Of a stretch of 64,000 nucleotides of DNA, positions 36,449-46,158 are shown piece after piece (within the stretch, counting starts at the first letter, position 1; each line of letters begins with the position of its first letter). A program made the position numbers and the translations under genes. The notes below the pieces were generated by a model. The model had not been told where the DNA came from. It saw nothing but the letters and a program-made list of their open reading frames with translations, and made no database searches. Origin of the DNA: Acuticoccus yangtzensis (GTDB taxonomy: Bacteria; Pseudomonadota; Alphaproteobacteria; Rhizobiales; Amorphaceae); assembly GCF_001927245.1 (NCBI RefSeq), contig NZ_MJUX01000002.1, positions 558,001 through 622,000 of the forward strand, given 5' to 3'.

Positions 36449-36482
36449 CAGCGGCCCCGTCCGCGTGGGGGCGGGGCCGCTG
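36449..36482 (-). terminator. Hairpin downstream of rph-rdgB
   Basis: CAGCGGCCCCG (36449-36459) pairs perfectly with CGGGGCCGCTG (36472-36482). It is 32 bases after the rdgB stop codon on the minus strand. There is no T-run after it, so termination efficiency is doubtful. Confidence 0.5.
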
Positions 36483-36513
36483 TGCGGCGATATGGGTCAG
36501 GCGGCGGCGGTTT

Positions 36514-37182
36514 TCACGCCGCAGGGGCGTCGTTTGCGCCGGCCTCGCCCGTCAACCCGAGCGCTTCCATGAAGATGGAGACGGCGCGGGCGCGATGCGA
36601 GAGGGGGTCCGGCCCGCCGGCCTTCTCCTCGCCCGTCATCTCGCCGAAGGTGCGCCCGTCGGCGTCGGCGGGGATGAAGAGCGGGTCGTAGCCGAAGCCG
36701 TTGGTGCCGCGGGGCGAAGCGGCGATGGTGCCGCTGCACACGCCCTCGAACACGTGCGCCTCGTCCTCCTGCGGCAAGGTGAGGGCGAGGACGGCGACGA
36801 ACCGGGCCTCGCGCTGTTCGGGCGTGATGGCGCCTTCGCCGCGCAAGCCGGAGAGGACGCGCTCCATCGCGGCGCCGAAGTCCTTGCCCGGCCCGGCCCA
36901 GCGGGCGGAGTAGATGCCGGGATCGTCGTTCAGCGCGGAGACGCAGAGCCCCGAATCGTCGGCGAGGGCGGGCTTGCCGGTGGCTCTGCTGGCGGCGGCC
37001 GCCTTCAGGATCGCGTTTTCGGCGAAGGTGCGGCCGGTCTCCTCCGGCTCCGGCAGGCCGAGGTCGCCCGCCGACACCACGGTGATGCCGAGCGGGGCGA
37101 GCAGGGTGGCGAACTCCGCCACCTTGCCCTTGTTGTGGGTGGCGAGCACCAATTCGGGACCGATCGCGTCCAGAAGGCTCAC
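36514..37182 (-). CDS. rdgB: Non-canonical purine NTP pyrophosphatase (RdgB/HAM1)
   Basis: The product hydrolyses dITP, XTP and related deaminated nucleotides to monophosphates, keeping them out of DNA. The 222-residue protein has [31 protein letters not shown] and GFGYDPLF, all hallmark positions of the ITPase family. Its start overlaps the rph stop codon by ATGA. The order rph-rdgB-hemW is conserved in this group. Confidence 0.96.
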   Translation of the reverse strand: MSLLDAIGPELVLATHNKGKVAEFATLLAPLGITVVSAGDLGLPEPEETGRTFAENAILKAAAASRATGKPALADDSGLCVSALNDDPGIYSARWAGPGKDFGAAMERVLSGLRGEGAITPEQREARFVAVLALTLPQEDEAHVFEGVCSGTIAASPRGTNGFGYDPLFIPADADGRTFGEMTGEEKAGGPDPLSHRARAVSIFMEALGLTGEAGANDAPAA

Positions 37183-37892
37183 GAGAGGGTGAGCTTCTGA
37201 AGGTCGACGAGGCGGGTGATCCCGTCCGACGCGAGGTCCATGAGGGCCGTCAGCTCATCGCGGGTGAAGGGCGCGCCCTCGGCCGTCCCCTGCACCTCGA
37301 CGATGCCGCCCTTGCCGGTCATCACGAAGTTGGCGTCGGTCTCGGCGGAGGAGTCCTCCACATAGTCGAGGTCGATCACCGGGGTGCCCTTGACGATGCC
37401 GCAGGAGATCGCCGCGACGTGGTCGGTCAAGGGGTTGGTTGTGATCATGCCGGCGTTCATCATGTAGCTGACGCAATCCGACAGGGCGACGAAGGCGCCT
37501 GTGATGGCGGCCGTGCGGGTGCCGCCGTCGGCCTGGATGACGTCGCAGTCCACCGAGATCTGGCGCTCGCCCAGCGCGGCGCGGTCGACCACGGCGCGCA
37601 GCGAGCGGCCGATCAGGCGCTGAATCTCCTGGGTGCGGCCGGACTGCTTGCCGGACGAGGCCTCGCGGCGCATCCGCTCCTTGGTGGCGCGGGGCAGCAT
37701 GCCGTATTCGGCGGTCACCCAGCCCTCGCCGCCGCCCCTCAGCCACGGCGGCACGCGCTCCTCCAGCGAGGCGGTGCACAGCACATGGGTGTGGCCGAAC
37801 TTGACGAGGCACGAGCCTTCCGCGTGTCTTGAGACCGCGCGCTCCATGGAAACGGCGCGCATCTCGTCACTTCGGCGGCCATCGTGTCGCAT
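37179..37892 (-). CDS. rph: Ribonuclease PH
   Basis: A phosphorolytic 3'-5' exoribonuclease that trims tRNA 3' ends. The 237-residue protein has [11 protein letters not shown] at the N-terminus, [16 protein letters not shown], the phosphate-binding [16 protein letters not shown], and [16 protein letters not shown]. The start at 37892 gives the family N-terminus; the frame runs on upstream as a shadow of hrcA. It is divergent from hrcA with an 84-base spacer holding both promoters. Confidence 0.97.
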   Translation of the reverse strand: MRHDGRRSDEMRAVSMERAVSRHAEGSCLVKFGHTHVLCTASLEERVPPWLRGGGEGWVTAEYGMLPRATKERMRREASSGKQSGRTQEIQRLIGRSLRAVVDRAALGERQISVDCDVIQADGGTRTAAITGAFVALSDCVSYMMNAGMITTNPLTDHVAAISCGIVKGTPVIDLDYVEDSSAETDANFVMTGKGGIVEVQGTAEGAPFTRDELTALMDLASDGITRLVDLQKLTLS

Positions 37893-37976
37893 AGAATTTC
37901 CCTTCTCCCATCGGGCGGCGAGCGTTGCCATATTAAGGGAGGAAGCGATAGTCCCGGAAAAGGAGCGGCTGGCGCG

Positions 37977-39038
37977 ATGAGTCTGGTGGACGTGACCCGA
38001 GATCCGATCGAGCTCGACGAACGCTCGCGCGATATCTTCCGGCAGATCGTCGACGCTTATCTGACGACCGGCGAGCCGATCGGTTCGCGCTCCATCTCGC
38101 GCGCGCTGCCCAACAAGCTGTCGCCGGCCTCCGTGCGCAACGTGATGAGCGACCTCGAGCAGCTCGGCCTGATCTTCGCGCCGCACACCTCGGCCGGGCG
38201 GCTGCCGACCGACAGGGGACTGCGCCTGTTCGTGGACGCGCTGCTGTCGGTGGGCGAGTTGTCGGACGAGGAACGCAGCGGCATCGAGGCGGTGGCCGAG
38301 GGGACCGACGCGGTGGACGCGGCGCTGATGCGTGCCTCTCAGGTGCTGTCGGGCATGTCGTCGGGCGCAGGCGTGGTGCTGACGGCGACGCACGATCTGA
38401 GGCTCAAGCACATCGAGTTCGTGGCGCTGGACCCCGGCAAGGCGCTGGTGGTGCTCGTGTCGGACGACGGCTCGGTCGAGAACCGGCTGGTCGACCTGCC
38501 GCCGGGGCTGCCGCCGTCCGCATTGCAAGAGGCGTCGAACTATCTCAACGCGCACATCCGCGGGGCGACGGTGGGCGAGGCGCGTTCGATCATCGCCCGC
38601 CGCGCCGACGAGCAGCGCGCCCAGCTCGACGAGTTGACGGCACGGCTGATCGACCAGGGCATCGCCTCATGGTCGGACGCATCGGCGAAGGATACGGGGT
38701 CGCTGATCGTCCACGGCCGGGCCAACCTGTTGCAGAACGTCGGTGTACGTGAAGATCTCGATCGTGTTCGTCAGCTCTTGGATGACCTGGAGACGAAGCG
38801 GGAGCTGATGCAGTTGCTGTCGCTGACCGAAGGCGGCGAAGGTGTTCGCATTTTCATCGGGTCCGAGAACAAGCTGTTTTCGCTCTCGGGTTCGAGCCTC
38901 ATCATGTCGCCCTATCGCGATACGGCGAGGCGCACGGTGGGAGTGCTTGGAATCATTGGGCCGACACGCCTCAATTATGCCAAGATCATTCCCGCGGTGG
39001 ATTATACGGCGCAGGTTGTTTCGCGATTAATCAAATGA
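37977..39038 (+). CDS. hrcA: Heat-inducible transcription repressor HrcA
   Basis: A 353-residue repressor that binds CIRCE elements of groESL and is itself stabilised by GroEL. The N-terminal winged helix (residues ~10-80) has [13 protein letters not shown] and [14 protein letters not shown], followed by [18 protein letters not shown]. The C-terminal end [19 protein letters not shown] is typical. AAAAGGAGC precedes the ATG at 37977. In most relatives grpE follows; here it does not. I find no CIRCE inverted repeat in the 84-base spacer. Confidence 0.96.
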   Translation: MSLVDVTRDPIELDERSRDIFRQIVDAYLTTGEPIGSRSISRALPNKLSPASVRNVMSDLEQLGLIFAPHTSAGRLPTDRGLRLFVDALLSVGELSDEERSGIEAVAEGTDAVDAALMRASQVLSGMSSGAGVVLTATHDLRLKHIEFVALDPGKALVVLVSDDGSVENRLVDLPPGLPPSALQEASNYLNAHIRGATVGEARSIIARRADEQRAQLDELTARLIDQGIASWSDASAKDTGSLIVHGRANLLQNVGVREDLDRVRQLLDDLETKRELMQLLSLTEGGEGVRIFIGSENKLFSLSGSSLIMSPYRDTARRTVGVLGIIGPTRLNYAKIIPAVDYTAQVVSRLIK

Positions 39039-39208
39039 CGCGCAACCCCAGGGCTAGCTTCAGAGTTTAATCGCATATGTGCGCCATCTGGGTTATGGGT
39101 ATTGCGTGTCAGGTTGGCGTCGGAGGCCCGGCGGGGCATCGCGCTAGGTATGCGCCGGTGGGCGGCCATGGATGAAAGCAGGCGAATGAATCGCCGGAGG
39201 ACTGAACA

Positions 39209-39523
39209 ATGAGAGCCATTCTCGCACTGATCCTGCTTGTCGGTGTCGCAGGCACGGCATCGGCCCAGACGTCGGTCACGGTCCGCCCTTATGGGGACGG
39301 GGCCGGAGGCGACGGTGCCTATGTCGGCCCCTACCGGGATCTGCCGGGAGTTGGTATGTTCAGCGGCCGGGCGGTCCCCGTCTCGCCCGTGTACGCCGAT
39401 GGTGGCGTCAAGACGCCGAGCTACATGAAGATCGAGAACGGCAATTCCGGCCGCTTCTCCCAGTCCGAGCTGCCGTATCTGGACGGTTGGCACGGCACCC
39501 TGTCGGAAGGCTGGGCGTTCTGA
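39209..39523 (+). CDS. Small secreted protein of unknown function
   Basis: A 104-residue protein with a clear signal peptide (MRAILALILLVGVAGTASAQ, cleavage after ASA). The mature part of ~85 residues is rich in Gly, Tyr and Ser with no Cys (TVRPYGDGAGGDGAYVGPYRD) and looks flexible. I do not recognise a family. GCCGGAGG lies ahead of the ATG and a strong hairpin terminator follows, so it is very likely a real gene. It sits where grpE is expected after hrcA. Confidence 0.7.
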   Translation: MRAILALILLVGVAGTASAQTSVTVRPYGDGAGGDGAYVGPYRDLPGVGMFSGRAVPVSPVYADGGVKTPSYMKIENGNSGRFSQSELPYLDGWHGTLSEGWAF

Positions 39524-39577
39524 CGCCAGCCGCCTGACCGGCTCCTGCGCCCTGGCGGGGCGCTCATGACGACAGCC

Positions 39578-39601
39578 AAGGGTGCGTTCGCGCACCCTTT
39601 T
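39578..39601 (+). terminator. Intrinsic terminator
   Basis: AAGGGTGCG (39578-39586), TTCG tetraloop, CGCACCCTT (39591-39599), then TT. A well-formed rho-independent terminator 55 bases after the small secreted protein gene. Confidence 0.8.
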
Positions 39602-39651
39602 CATCGTTTCGGCGCCGCGGTGGCGACGGGCCTGCGCTCCGCGCGGTATCG

Positions 39652-40329
39652 TCAGCCGCGCGCGGCCTTGCGCGACACGCGCGCTCCCTCTGGCAGCGTG
39701 CCGATGAGGTCGAGCTCGGGCCGCAAGGCGGGCGCCCGCTCCCACGACGGCTCCCACGTCGCATAGGCTTCGTCCTGCGGCTCGCGGCGGATGATACCGG
39801 CGGCGATGTCCTTCACCGCCCGCTCCAGCAGTGTCAGCCCCAGCGGAAACAGCTTTTCGCGCCACAGACTGTCCACCGTCTCGCCCGGCGAGACGAAGAC
39901 GTAGTCCTGGGCGGCGATGTCGCCCCCGTCCATCCGCTCCGACAGCCAGTAGACAGAGCCGCCGGCGACGGGGTCCTTCATGTGGATCGTCCAGCGCACG
40001 GCGTCTCGCCCGCGGTGGCGCGGCAGCAGCGACGGGTGATAGCCGATCGCCCCGAAGGTCGTGGCCATGCGCGTGCGGCGGCCCACGAAATCGTGACTGT
40101 GGGCGGCGACGATGAGGTCCGTCCCGGCGGGCAGCGTCTCGGCCCGCAGAGTGCCGGCGAGGATCCACGGCACGCCCGCCCGCTCGGCCGCGGCGCGCAG
40201 GCGATCCTCGCGGACGCCGTCCTCGCGCAGCGCCGGGGCCGAGACGGCATTCACGCGAAAACCGCCGCGCCGCAGCATCTCGAACACGGCGGCGCCGAAC
40301 GCCTTCTGACCGGTCAAAAGGACGTTCAT
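39652..40329 (-). CDS. Formyltransferase family protein (Fmt/PurN-like), Asn of catalytic triad replaced
   Basis: A 225-residue protein with the folate-formyltransferase fold. The catalytic loop reads AIGYHPSLLPRHRG, so the His and SLLP are present, but the usual Asn two residues before the His is Gly. The third catalytic residue is in MDGGDIAAQD (Asp present). It lacks the C-terminal tRNA-binding domain of Fmt (about 225 residues against ~310), so it is not the main methionyl-tRNA formyltransferase. Relatives with the same GYHPSLLP variant exist, to my recollection, so this may be a distinct subgroup, perhaps sugar-nucleotide or amino-compound formylating. It is convergent with the small secreted protein gene. 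Substrate unknown. Confidence 0.8.
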   Translation of the reverse strand: MNVLLTGQKAFGAAVFEMLRRGGFRVNAVSAPALREDGVREDRLRAAAERAGVPWILAGTLRAETLPAGTDLIVAAHSHDFVGRRTRMATTFGAIGYHPSLLPRHRGRDAVRWTIHMKDPVAGGSVYWLSERMDGGDIAAQDYVFVSPGETVDSLWREKLFPLGLTLLERAVKDIAAGIIRREPQDEAYATWEPSWERAPALRPELDLIGTLPEGARVSRKAARG

Positions 40330-40367
40330 GGCCCCCTCGTCACTCCCTCGTCACCGGCCCGCTTTAG

Positions 40368-41717
<1,350 letters not shown>

Positions 41718-41757
41718 GATCGACACCCGTTCCCGGTCGTCTGATTGGAGAATACTC

Positions 41758-42255
41758 ATGCGGAAATCCCTGGTTGGCGTTCTCGCGATGCTCGGTGTTG
41801 CAACGGCCGCCCCCGCGGCCCATGCCGATTTCGGCGTGAAGGTCGGTGTTCTGACCTGTGACGTTGCGGGCGGGGCGGGTCTCATCGTCGGCTCTCACAA
41901 GCCGCTCGCGTGCTATTTCAACGCCCTCGGCAGCCAGGATGCGGCCTATGAGGGGTCGATCACCAAGATCGGCCTCGACGCGGGGATCACCACCGGCTCG
42001 AAGATCGCGTGGGCGGTGTTCGCGCCGACCACGCAGCTGGAACCCGGCGCGCTCGAGGGCCGCTACTACGGCATCTCGGCCGAGGCGACATGGGCGCTCG
42101 GTCTCGGCGCCAACGTCCTCGTCGGCGGGTTCGACCGGTCGATCAACCTGCAGCCGATCTCGATCCAGGGGCAGGCCGGGGCGAACATCGCGGGCGGCAT
42201 CGGCTACATGCGGCTGAAGAGCCCGCCGCCGGTGGAAGTCTACTACAAGAAGTAA
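41758..42255 (+). CDS. DUF992 domain periplasmic protein
   Basis: A 165-residue secreted protein: a signal peptide of ~23 residues ending near AHA, then the DUF992 domain (KVGVLTCDVAGGAGLIVGSHK, WAVFAPTTQLEPGALEGRYYG, GANVLVGG). The family is largely confined to Hyphomicrobiales and its role is unknown. It forms a compact Gly-rich beta structure in the periplasm. A strong terminator follows. Confidence 0.9.
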   Translation: MRKSLVGVLAMLGVATAAPAAHADFGVKVGVLTCDVAGGAGLIVGSHKPLACYFNALGSQDAAYEGSITKIGLDAGITTGSKIAWAVFAPTTQLEPGALEGRYYGISAEATWALGLGANVLVGGFDRSINLQPISIQGQAGANIAGGIGYMRLKSPPPVEVYYKK

Positions 42256-42260
42256 GAGCG

Positions 42261-42293
42261 AAGGCCCGCGGGGGAGAGACCGCGGGCCTTTCT
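42261..42293 (+). terminator. Intrinsic terminator after DUF992 gene
   Basis: AAGGCCCGCGG (42261-42271) pairs with CCGCGGGCCTT (42280-42290), followed by TCT. It is strong and GC-rich, starting 5 bases after the stop codon. On the other strand it could also end the wecG-like transcript. Confidence 0.8.
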
Positions 42294-42315
42294 CGCTCGG
42301 GCAGGACGCGGGGCC

Positions 42316-43263
42316 TCAGCGGTCGCCGCCGGGGCGGCCGGCCTTGTCGCGCTTGTGCATGCGATAGAGTTGCGGGGCCGCCAGCAGGATCTTCGCGTAG
42401 CGCGGGCCGAGCCGTGAGGGCTCCGAGAGGGCGCGCCACAGCCATTCGGTTCCGGTACGCCGCATGACGGTCGGCGCCCGGCGGATCTCGCCGGACAGGA
42501 AATCGAGCCCGCCGCCGATGGACAGGAAGACGCCGTGGCGCACGCGCCGCGCCATCCCTTCCGCCCACACCTCCTGCTTGGGTGCGCCGAGGGCGACGAG
42601 GACGAGGTCCGGCCGCGTGGTGCGGAGCATCACCAGAAGCTCCTCCTGGAGGGCGGGATTGCGCTCGAAGCCGAAGGGCGGGGCGTAGGCGCCGCGGAAC
42701 TCCAGCGCGGGGAAACGCTGCTTCAGCAGCGTCGCGGCGCCGTGCAGCCGGTCCATGGTCGACCCGAAGAGGAAGACCGAGCAGCCCTCGCGTGCGGCCG
42801 CCTCCATCAAGGGCAGGATGAGATCGGAGCCGGTGACGCGCGCCTTCAGCGGCGTTCCTTCGGCCTTGGCGAGCCAGAGGAAGGGCATGCCGTCGGCCGT
42901 CACCATGTCAGCATGGTCGTAGCAGCGGCGGAAGAGCGGGTCGCTCCTCAGCTTCATCACATGGTCGAGGTTGGTGGTGATGACGGTGCGGCCCGGCGTC
43001 GTGCGCGACCAGGCGATGATGCGGTCCACCGCCTCGTCGAAGGTGAGATTGCAGACGTCGATCCCGAAGAGGCGGACTGCTTCCAGCGGCGGCAGCGGGG
43101 ACGTGTCGGCGCACGGTGCAGCCGGACCCGCGGCGGCGTCTCGATCAGCGGTGGCGTTTCGATCAGCGGCGGCAGAGGGGCGCGGGCCGGGCGCTGCGAG
43201 GCCGGAGAGGGTTCGCGCGACGACGTAGCCGCCGAACAGACGCCTGAAGAACGGATGGGACAT
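42316..43263 (-). CDS. WecG/TagA/CpsF family glycosyltransferase (GT26)
   Basis: A 315-residue GT26 enzyme. After an Ala-rich N-terminal stretch of ~65 residues it has LFGIDVCNLTFDEAVDRI, VITTNLDHVMKLR, MVTADGMPFLWLAK, VFLFGS and LVALGAPKQEVWAEGM, the conserved family blocks. GT26 enzymes add N-acetylmannosamine(uronate) or another sugar to an undecaprenyl-diphosphate acceptor in surface-polysaccharide synthesis. No polysaccharide cluster is adjacent, so the polymer is unknown. The N-terminal stretch contains an imperfect repeat (DRNATADRDAAAG). A terminator separates it from amtB. Confidence 0.9.
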   Translation of the reverse strand: MSHPFFRRLFGGYVVARTLSGLAAPGPRPSAAADRNATADRDAAAGPAAPCADTSPLPPLEAVRLFGIDVCNLTFDEAVDRIIAWSRTTPGRTVITTNLDHVMKLRSDPLFRRCYDHADMVTADGMPFLWLAKAEGTPLKARVTGSDLILPLMEAAAREGCSVFLFGSTMDRLHGAATLLKQRFPALEFRGAYAPPFGFERNPALQEELLVMLRTTRPDLVLVALGAPKQEVWAEGMARRVRHGVFLSIGGGLDFLSGEIRRAPTVMRRTGTEWLWRALSEPSRLGPRYAKILLAAPQLYRMHKRDKAGRPGGDR

Positions 43264-43323
43264 GGATCGGGGCCGCTCCTCGCTCGCTCGTGCCGAAGCC
43301 GATCATGACATAGGTCAGGCATG

Positions 43324-43352
43324 AAAAAAGGTCCGGGACAATGTCCCGGACC
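43324..43352 (-). terminator. Intrinsic terminator of glnK-amtB
   Basis: On the minus strand GGTCCGGGAC (43352-43343) pairs with GTCCCGGACC (43339-43330) around a 3-base loop and is followed by TTTTTT (43329-43324). A textbook rho-independent terminator 142 bases after amtB. Confidence 0.88.
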
Positions 43353-43493
43353 CTCATCGCGGACCGCATTTGGCAAGTGAGCGCGCCGGGGGCCACACCC
43401 TGGCCCGTCTCACCCTCCACCGGACGGTGCCCGGCGAACCGGGGCCGGCCGGGCCGGAGGCGGATCGAACGACGCCGATCCGCCCGGACCAGA

Positions 43494-45065
43494 TCAGCGG
43501 TTGGAGCCGAACTCGGGGTAGGCGAGCACGCCCACTTCGGCCGAGTCGAGGCCCATCGCTTCCTCTTCCGGCGTCGCGCGCAGGCCGACGACGGCCGCGA
43601 GGATCAGCCAGACGATCAGCGAGGCGAAGAAGGCCAGGCCGCCGATCGACACCACGCCGATGAACTGGACGTAGTAGGTCGGGGCGTCGGCCGCACCGAA
43701 GTAGGAGTAAGGCACGATCATGGTGCCCCAGATGCCGGCGCACAGGTGCACCGGGATCGCGCCGACGACGTCGTCGATGCGGATCTTGTCCAGCAGCGGA
43801 ACGAAGATCACGACGATGAGGCCACCGATACCACCGATGACGCAGGCGATGGCGACGGACGGCATCAGCGGCTCGGCGGTGATGGACACGAGACCGGCGA
43901 GGGCGCCGTTCATGACCATGGTGACGTCGACCTTGCGGTAGAAGATCTGCGTCAGGAAGATCGTGACGAGAGCGCCGGCGCAGGCCGCCGCGTTCGTGTT
44001 GACGAAGATCTTGGCGACGGAGGAGGCGTCTTCGATGGTGCCGAGGGCGAGCTGCGAACCGCCGTTGAAGCCGAACCAGCCGAGCCACAGGATGAAGGTG
44101 CCGAGCGTGGCGAGCGGGATCGAGGAGCCCGGCATCGGGTGGATCACGCCGTTGGCGCCGAACTTACCGGCACGCGCGCCGACCACGAGGGCACCGGCGA
44201 GAGCGGCCCAGCCACCGACCGAGTGGACGAGGGTGGAACCGGCGAAGTCGGAGAAGCCCATCTGGTCGAGCCAGCCCGCGCCCCACTCCCAGGAGCCGGT
44301 GACCGGGTAGAGAACGCCCGTCAGGAAGACGCAGAAGATGAGGAAGGGCCAGAGGCGCATGCGTTCGGCGACCGTGCCCGACACGATCGAGCAGGTGGTG
44401 GCGCAGAAGACCATCTGGAAGAACCAGTCGGAATAGGCCGAATAGTCGCCGGTGTCTTCAGCCGGCAGCGGGAACGCCTTCACGGAGAACGTGCCCATGT
44501 AGTTGGCGAGCGCCTGGATGTTGTTCGCCGTATCGACGCCCTCGTACATCACGTTGTAGCCGATCAGCCAGAACATGATGCCGGCGATGGCGTAGAGCGA
44601 GATGTTCTTCAGGCACTGCATCGCCACGTTCTTGGAGCGGACGAGGCCGGCCTCCAGCATGGCGAAACCTGCAGCCATGAACATGACCAGGAAGCCGGCC
44701 ATGAGGAAGAGCAGGGTGTTGAAGATATAGGCGGTGTCGGCGGCGCTGGCCGGAGCGACGGTCGGCTCGGCGGGCGCGTCCAGGCTGGCGGCGGTCGGCT
44801 CGCGCGGGCTGCCTTCCTCGCCGTCGGTCGGGATCGCCTCGCTGACGGCCTCGACGGCGTCACTGACGGCGTCTTGAGCCTGTTCGACGACGGTCGGCTC
44901 GGTGGTCGTCTCGGTCGACGGCGTCGTCTCGGCTTGGGCGAGCAGGATGGGCGCCCGCTCATCGACCGAAGCCGGCGCCGTGTCGGCAAAGGCCCACACG
45001 GTCGTGGCCGAGAGCGCCAGCGCAAGGCCCGCCCCGGCGAGTTTCAGGAGCATTGAATTCTTCAT
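43494..45065 (-). CDS. amtB: Ammonium transporter AmtB with extended periplasmic N-terminus
   Basis: A 523-residue ammonium channel. Residues 1-26 are a signal peptide. Residues ~27-110 form an unusual acidic, Thr/Pro/Ala-rich region (with TPSTETTTEPTVVEQAQDAV). The canonical 11-segment Amt core follows from AYIFNTLLFLMAGFLVMF, with the paired pore His regions in AGSTLVHSVGGWAAL and AAACAGALVTIF. The Amt signature DFAGSTLVHSVGGWAAL is intact. Typical AmtB proteins are ~400-430 residues, so the linker is extra. It lies 30 bases downstream of glnK; GlnK binds the cytosolic face and blocks the channel. Confidence 0.96.
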   Translation of the reverse strand: MKNSMLLKLAGAGLALALSATTVWAFADTAPASVDERAPILLAQAETTPSTETTTEPTVVEQAQDAVSDAVEAVSEAIPTDGEEGSPREPTAASLDAPAEPTVAPASAADTAYIFNTLLFLMAGFLVMFMAAGFAMLEAGLVRSKNVAMQCLKNISLYAIAGIMFWLIGYNVMYEGVDTANNIQALANYMGTFSVKAFPLPAEDTGDYSAYSDWFFQMVFCATTCSIVSGTVAERMRLWPFLIFCVFLTGVLYPVTGSWEWGAGWLDQMGFSDFAGSTLVHSVGGWAALAGALVVGARAGKFGANGVIHPMPGSSIPLATLGTFILWLGWFGFNGGSQLALGTIEDASSVAKIFVNTNAAACAGALVTIFLTQIFYRKVDVTMVMNGALAGLVSITAEPLMPSVAIACVIGGIGGLIVVIFVPLLDKIRIDDVVGAIPVHLCAGIWGTMIVPYSYFGAADAPTYYVQFIGVVSIGGLAFFASLIVWLILAAVVGLRATPEEEAMGLDSAEVGVLAYPEFGSNR

Positions 45066-45095
45066 GTGGCTGTGCTGTCCGCGATGATTGGAACG

Positions 45096-45434
45096 TTAAA
45101 GGGCTTCGGTGTCCACTTCGCCCGTCCGCACGCGAACCGCGCTGTCGAGCGTGTAGACGAAGATCTTGCCGTCGCCGATCTGGCCGGTCTTGGCGCTCGA
45201 CTGGATCGCCTCAATGACGCGAGGCGTCATCTCGGACGGAACGGCCACCTCGATCTTGAGCTTCGGCAGGAAGCTCACGGCATACTCGGTACCACGGTAG
45301 ACCTCGGTGTGACCCTTCTGCCTCCCGTAGCCCTTCACCTCGGTCACCGTCAGTCCGGCGACGCCGATGGACGAGAGCGCGTCACGCACTTCATCCAGCT
45401 TGAACGGCTTGATGATCGCCATCACAATTTTCAT
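45096..45434 (-). CDS. glnK: Nitrogen regulatory protein PII, GlnK
   Basis: A 112-residue trimeric PII protein. MKIVMAIIKPFKLDEVRDAL is the start, the T-loop KGHTEVYRGTEY carries Tyr51, the GlnD uridylylation site, and KTGQIGDGKIFV is the B-loop. Two in-frame ATGs exist (45440 and 45434); the second matches the family N-terminus and has AGGGA at better spacing. The downstream amtB marks it as GlnK rather than GlnB. A sigma-54-type promoter lies upstream, as expected for nitrogen-limitation control. Confidence 0.96.
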   Translation of the reverse strand: MKIVMAIIKPFKLDEVRDALSSIGVAGLTVTEVKGYGRQKGHTEVYRGTEYAVSFLPKLKIEVAVPSEMTPRVIEAIQSSAKTGQIGDGKIFVYTLDSAVRVRTGEVDTEAL

Positions 45435-45497
45435 TGGCATTCCCTATATCTCCCCCGTGGGCTGATGGGTGCCCGACGGCGGTCAACACCGGAGCCC

Positions 45498-45514
45498 TTC
45501 AAAAGCCGTGCCAA
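45498..45514 (-). promoter_or_regulatory. Probable sigma-54 promoter for glnK-amtB
   Basis: Reading the minus strand from 45514 to 45498 gives TTGGCACGGCTTTTGAA, matching the sigma-54 consensus YTGGCACGRNNNTTGCW at all but one position (the C of the -12 GC is A). It lies 64 bases upstream of the glnK start, leaving a leader of ~50 bases. Nitrogen-regulated glnK-amtB operons typically use sigma-54 and NtrC. No convincing NtrC site was identified. Confidence 0.55.
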
Positions 45515-45626
45515 CCGCGTAGGCGCCCTTCTGCCCGCATGGTGTACATCGGGCCTGCCTAAAGAGAAAGCAGTTGCATTCAAGTGCAGCTGCGCTAACC
45601 GCGGACGTGACGCGAAAGGACCCTTG

Positions 45627-46040
45627 ATGCGCTATTGGCTGTTCAAGTCTGAACCGAACACCTGGAGTTGGGAGGATCAGGTGAAGGCCGGAGAATCCGG
45701 GCAGGAATGGGACGGCGTGCGCAACTACATGGCGCGCAATCAGATGCGCGAAATGGCCGTCGGCGATAAGGGATTTTTTTACCACAGCGTCAATGCGAAG
45801 GAGATCGTCGGCATCGTGACCGTCGTCGCGACGGCCCATCCCGATTCGACCGACGATTCGGGCACGTGGGAATGCGTGGATATCGCCGCCGAGGCGCCGC
45901 TCGCCAAGCCGGTGACGCTGGCCGATGTGAAGGCCGAGCCGTCGCTGGCGCAGATGGCGTTGATCAAGAATTCCCGCCTTTCGGTGCAGCCGGTGACCGA
46001 GGACGAGTGGAAGACCGTGATCGCGATGTCGAAGAGGTGA
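45627..46040 (+). CDS. EVE domain protein
   Basis: A 137-residue single EVE/PUA-like domain protein with YWLFKSEPNTWSWEDQ, WDGVRNYMARNQMREM, GFFYHSVNAKEIVGIV, and NSRLSVQPVTEDEW. EVE domains bind modified bases in DNA or RNA; this stand-alone form (human THYN1-like) is widespread in alphaproteobacteria and its target is unknown. AAAGGA precedes the ATG at 45627. It is divergent from glnK. Confidence 0.9.
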   Translation: MRYWLFKSEPNTWSWEDQVKAGESGQEWDGVRNYMARNQMREMAVGDKGFFYHSVNAKEIVGIVTVVATAHPDSTDDSGTWECVDIAAEAPLAKPVTLADVKAEPSLAQMALIKNSRLSVQPVTEDEWKTVIAMSKR

Positions 46041-46158
46041 GCGTTGCGACCGCCCGCGCTCACGAACCAGCGAGACGGCGCGCGGGGTGACGCGGTAGAA
46101 GGCGCTGTGCCGGAGCGTCCGGCGGGTCCGGCTGCGGCCGGTTGGGTGGAGGTGTGTC

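Noticed and set aside
36436-36451. Palindrome CTGACATATGTGTCAG as an FNR-type site for hemW
   Set aside because: The spacing between TGA and TCA is 8 rather than the 6 of FNR/CRP-type sites, and it overlaps a terminator hairpin.
37893-37976. A CIRCE element controlling hrcA
   Set aside because: No TTAGCACTC-type inverted repeat is present in the spacer.
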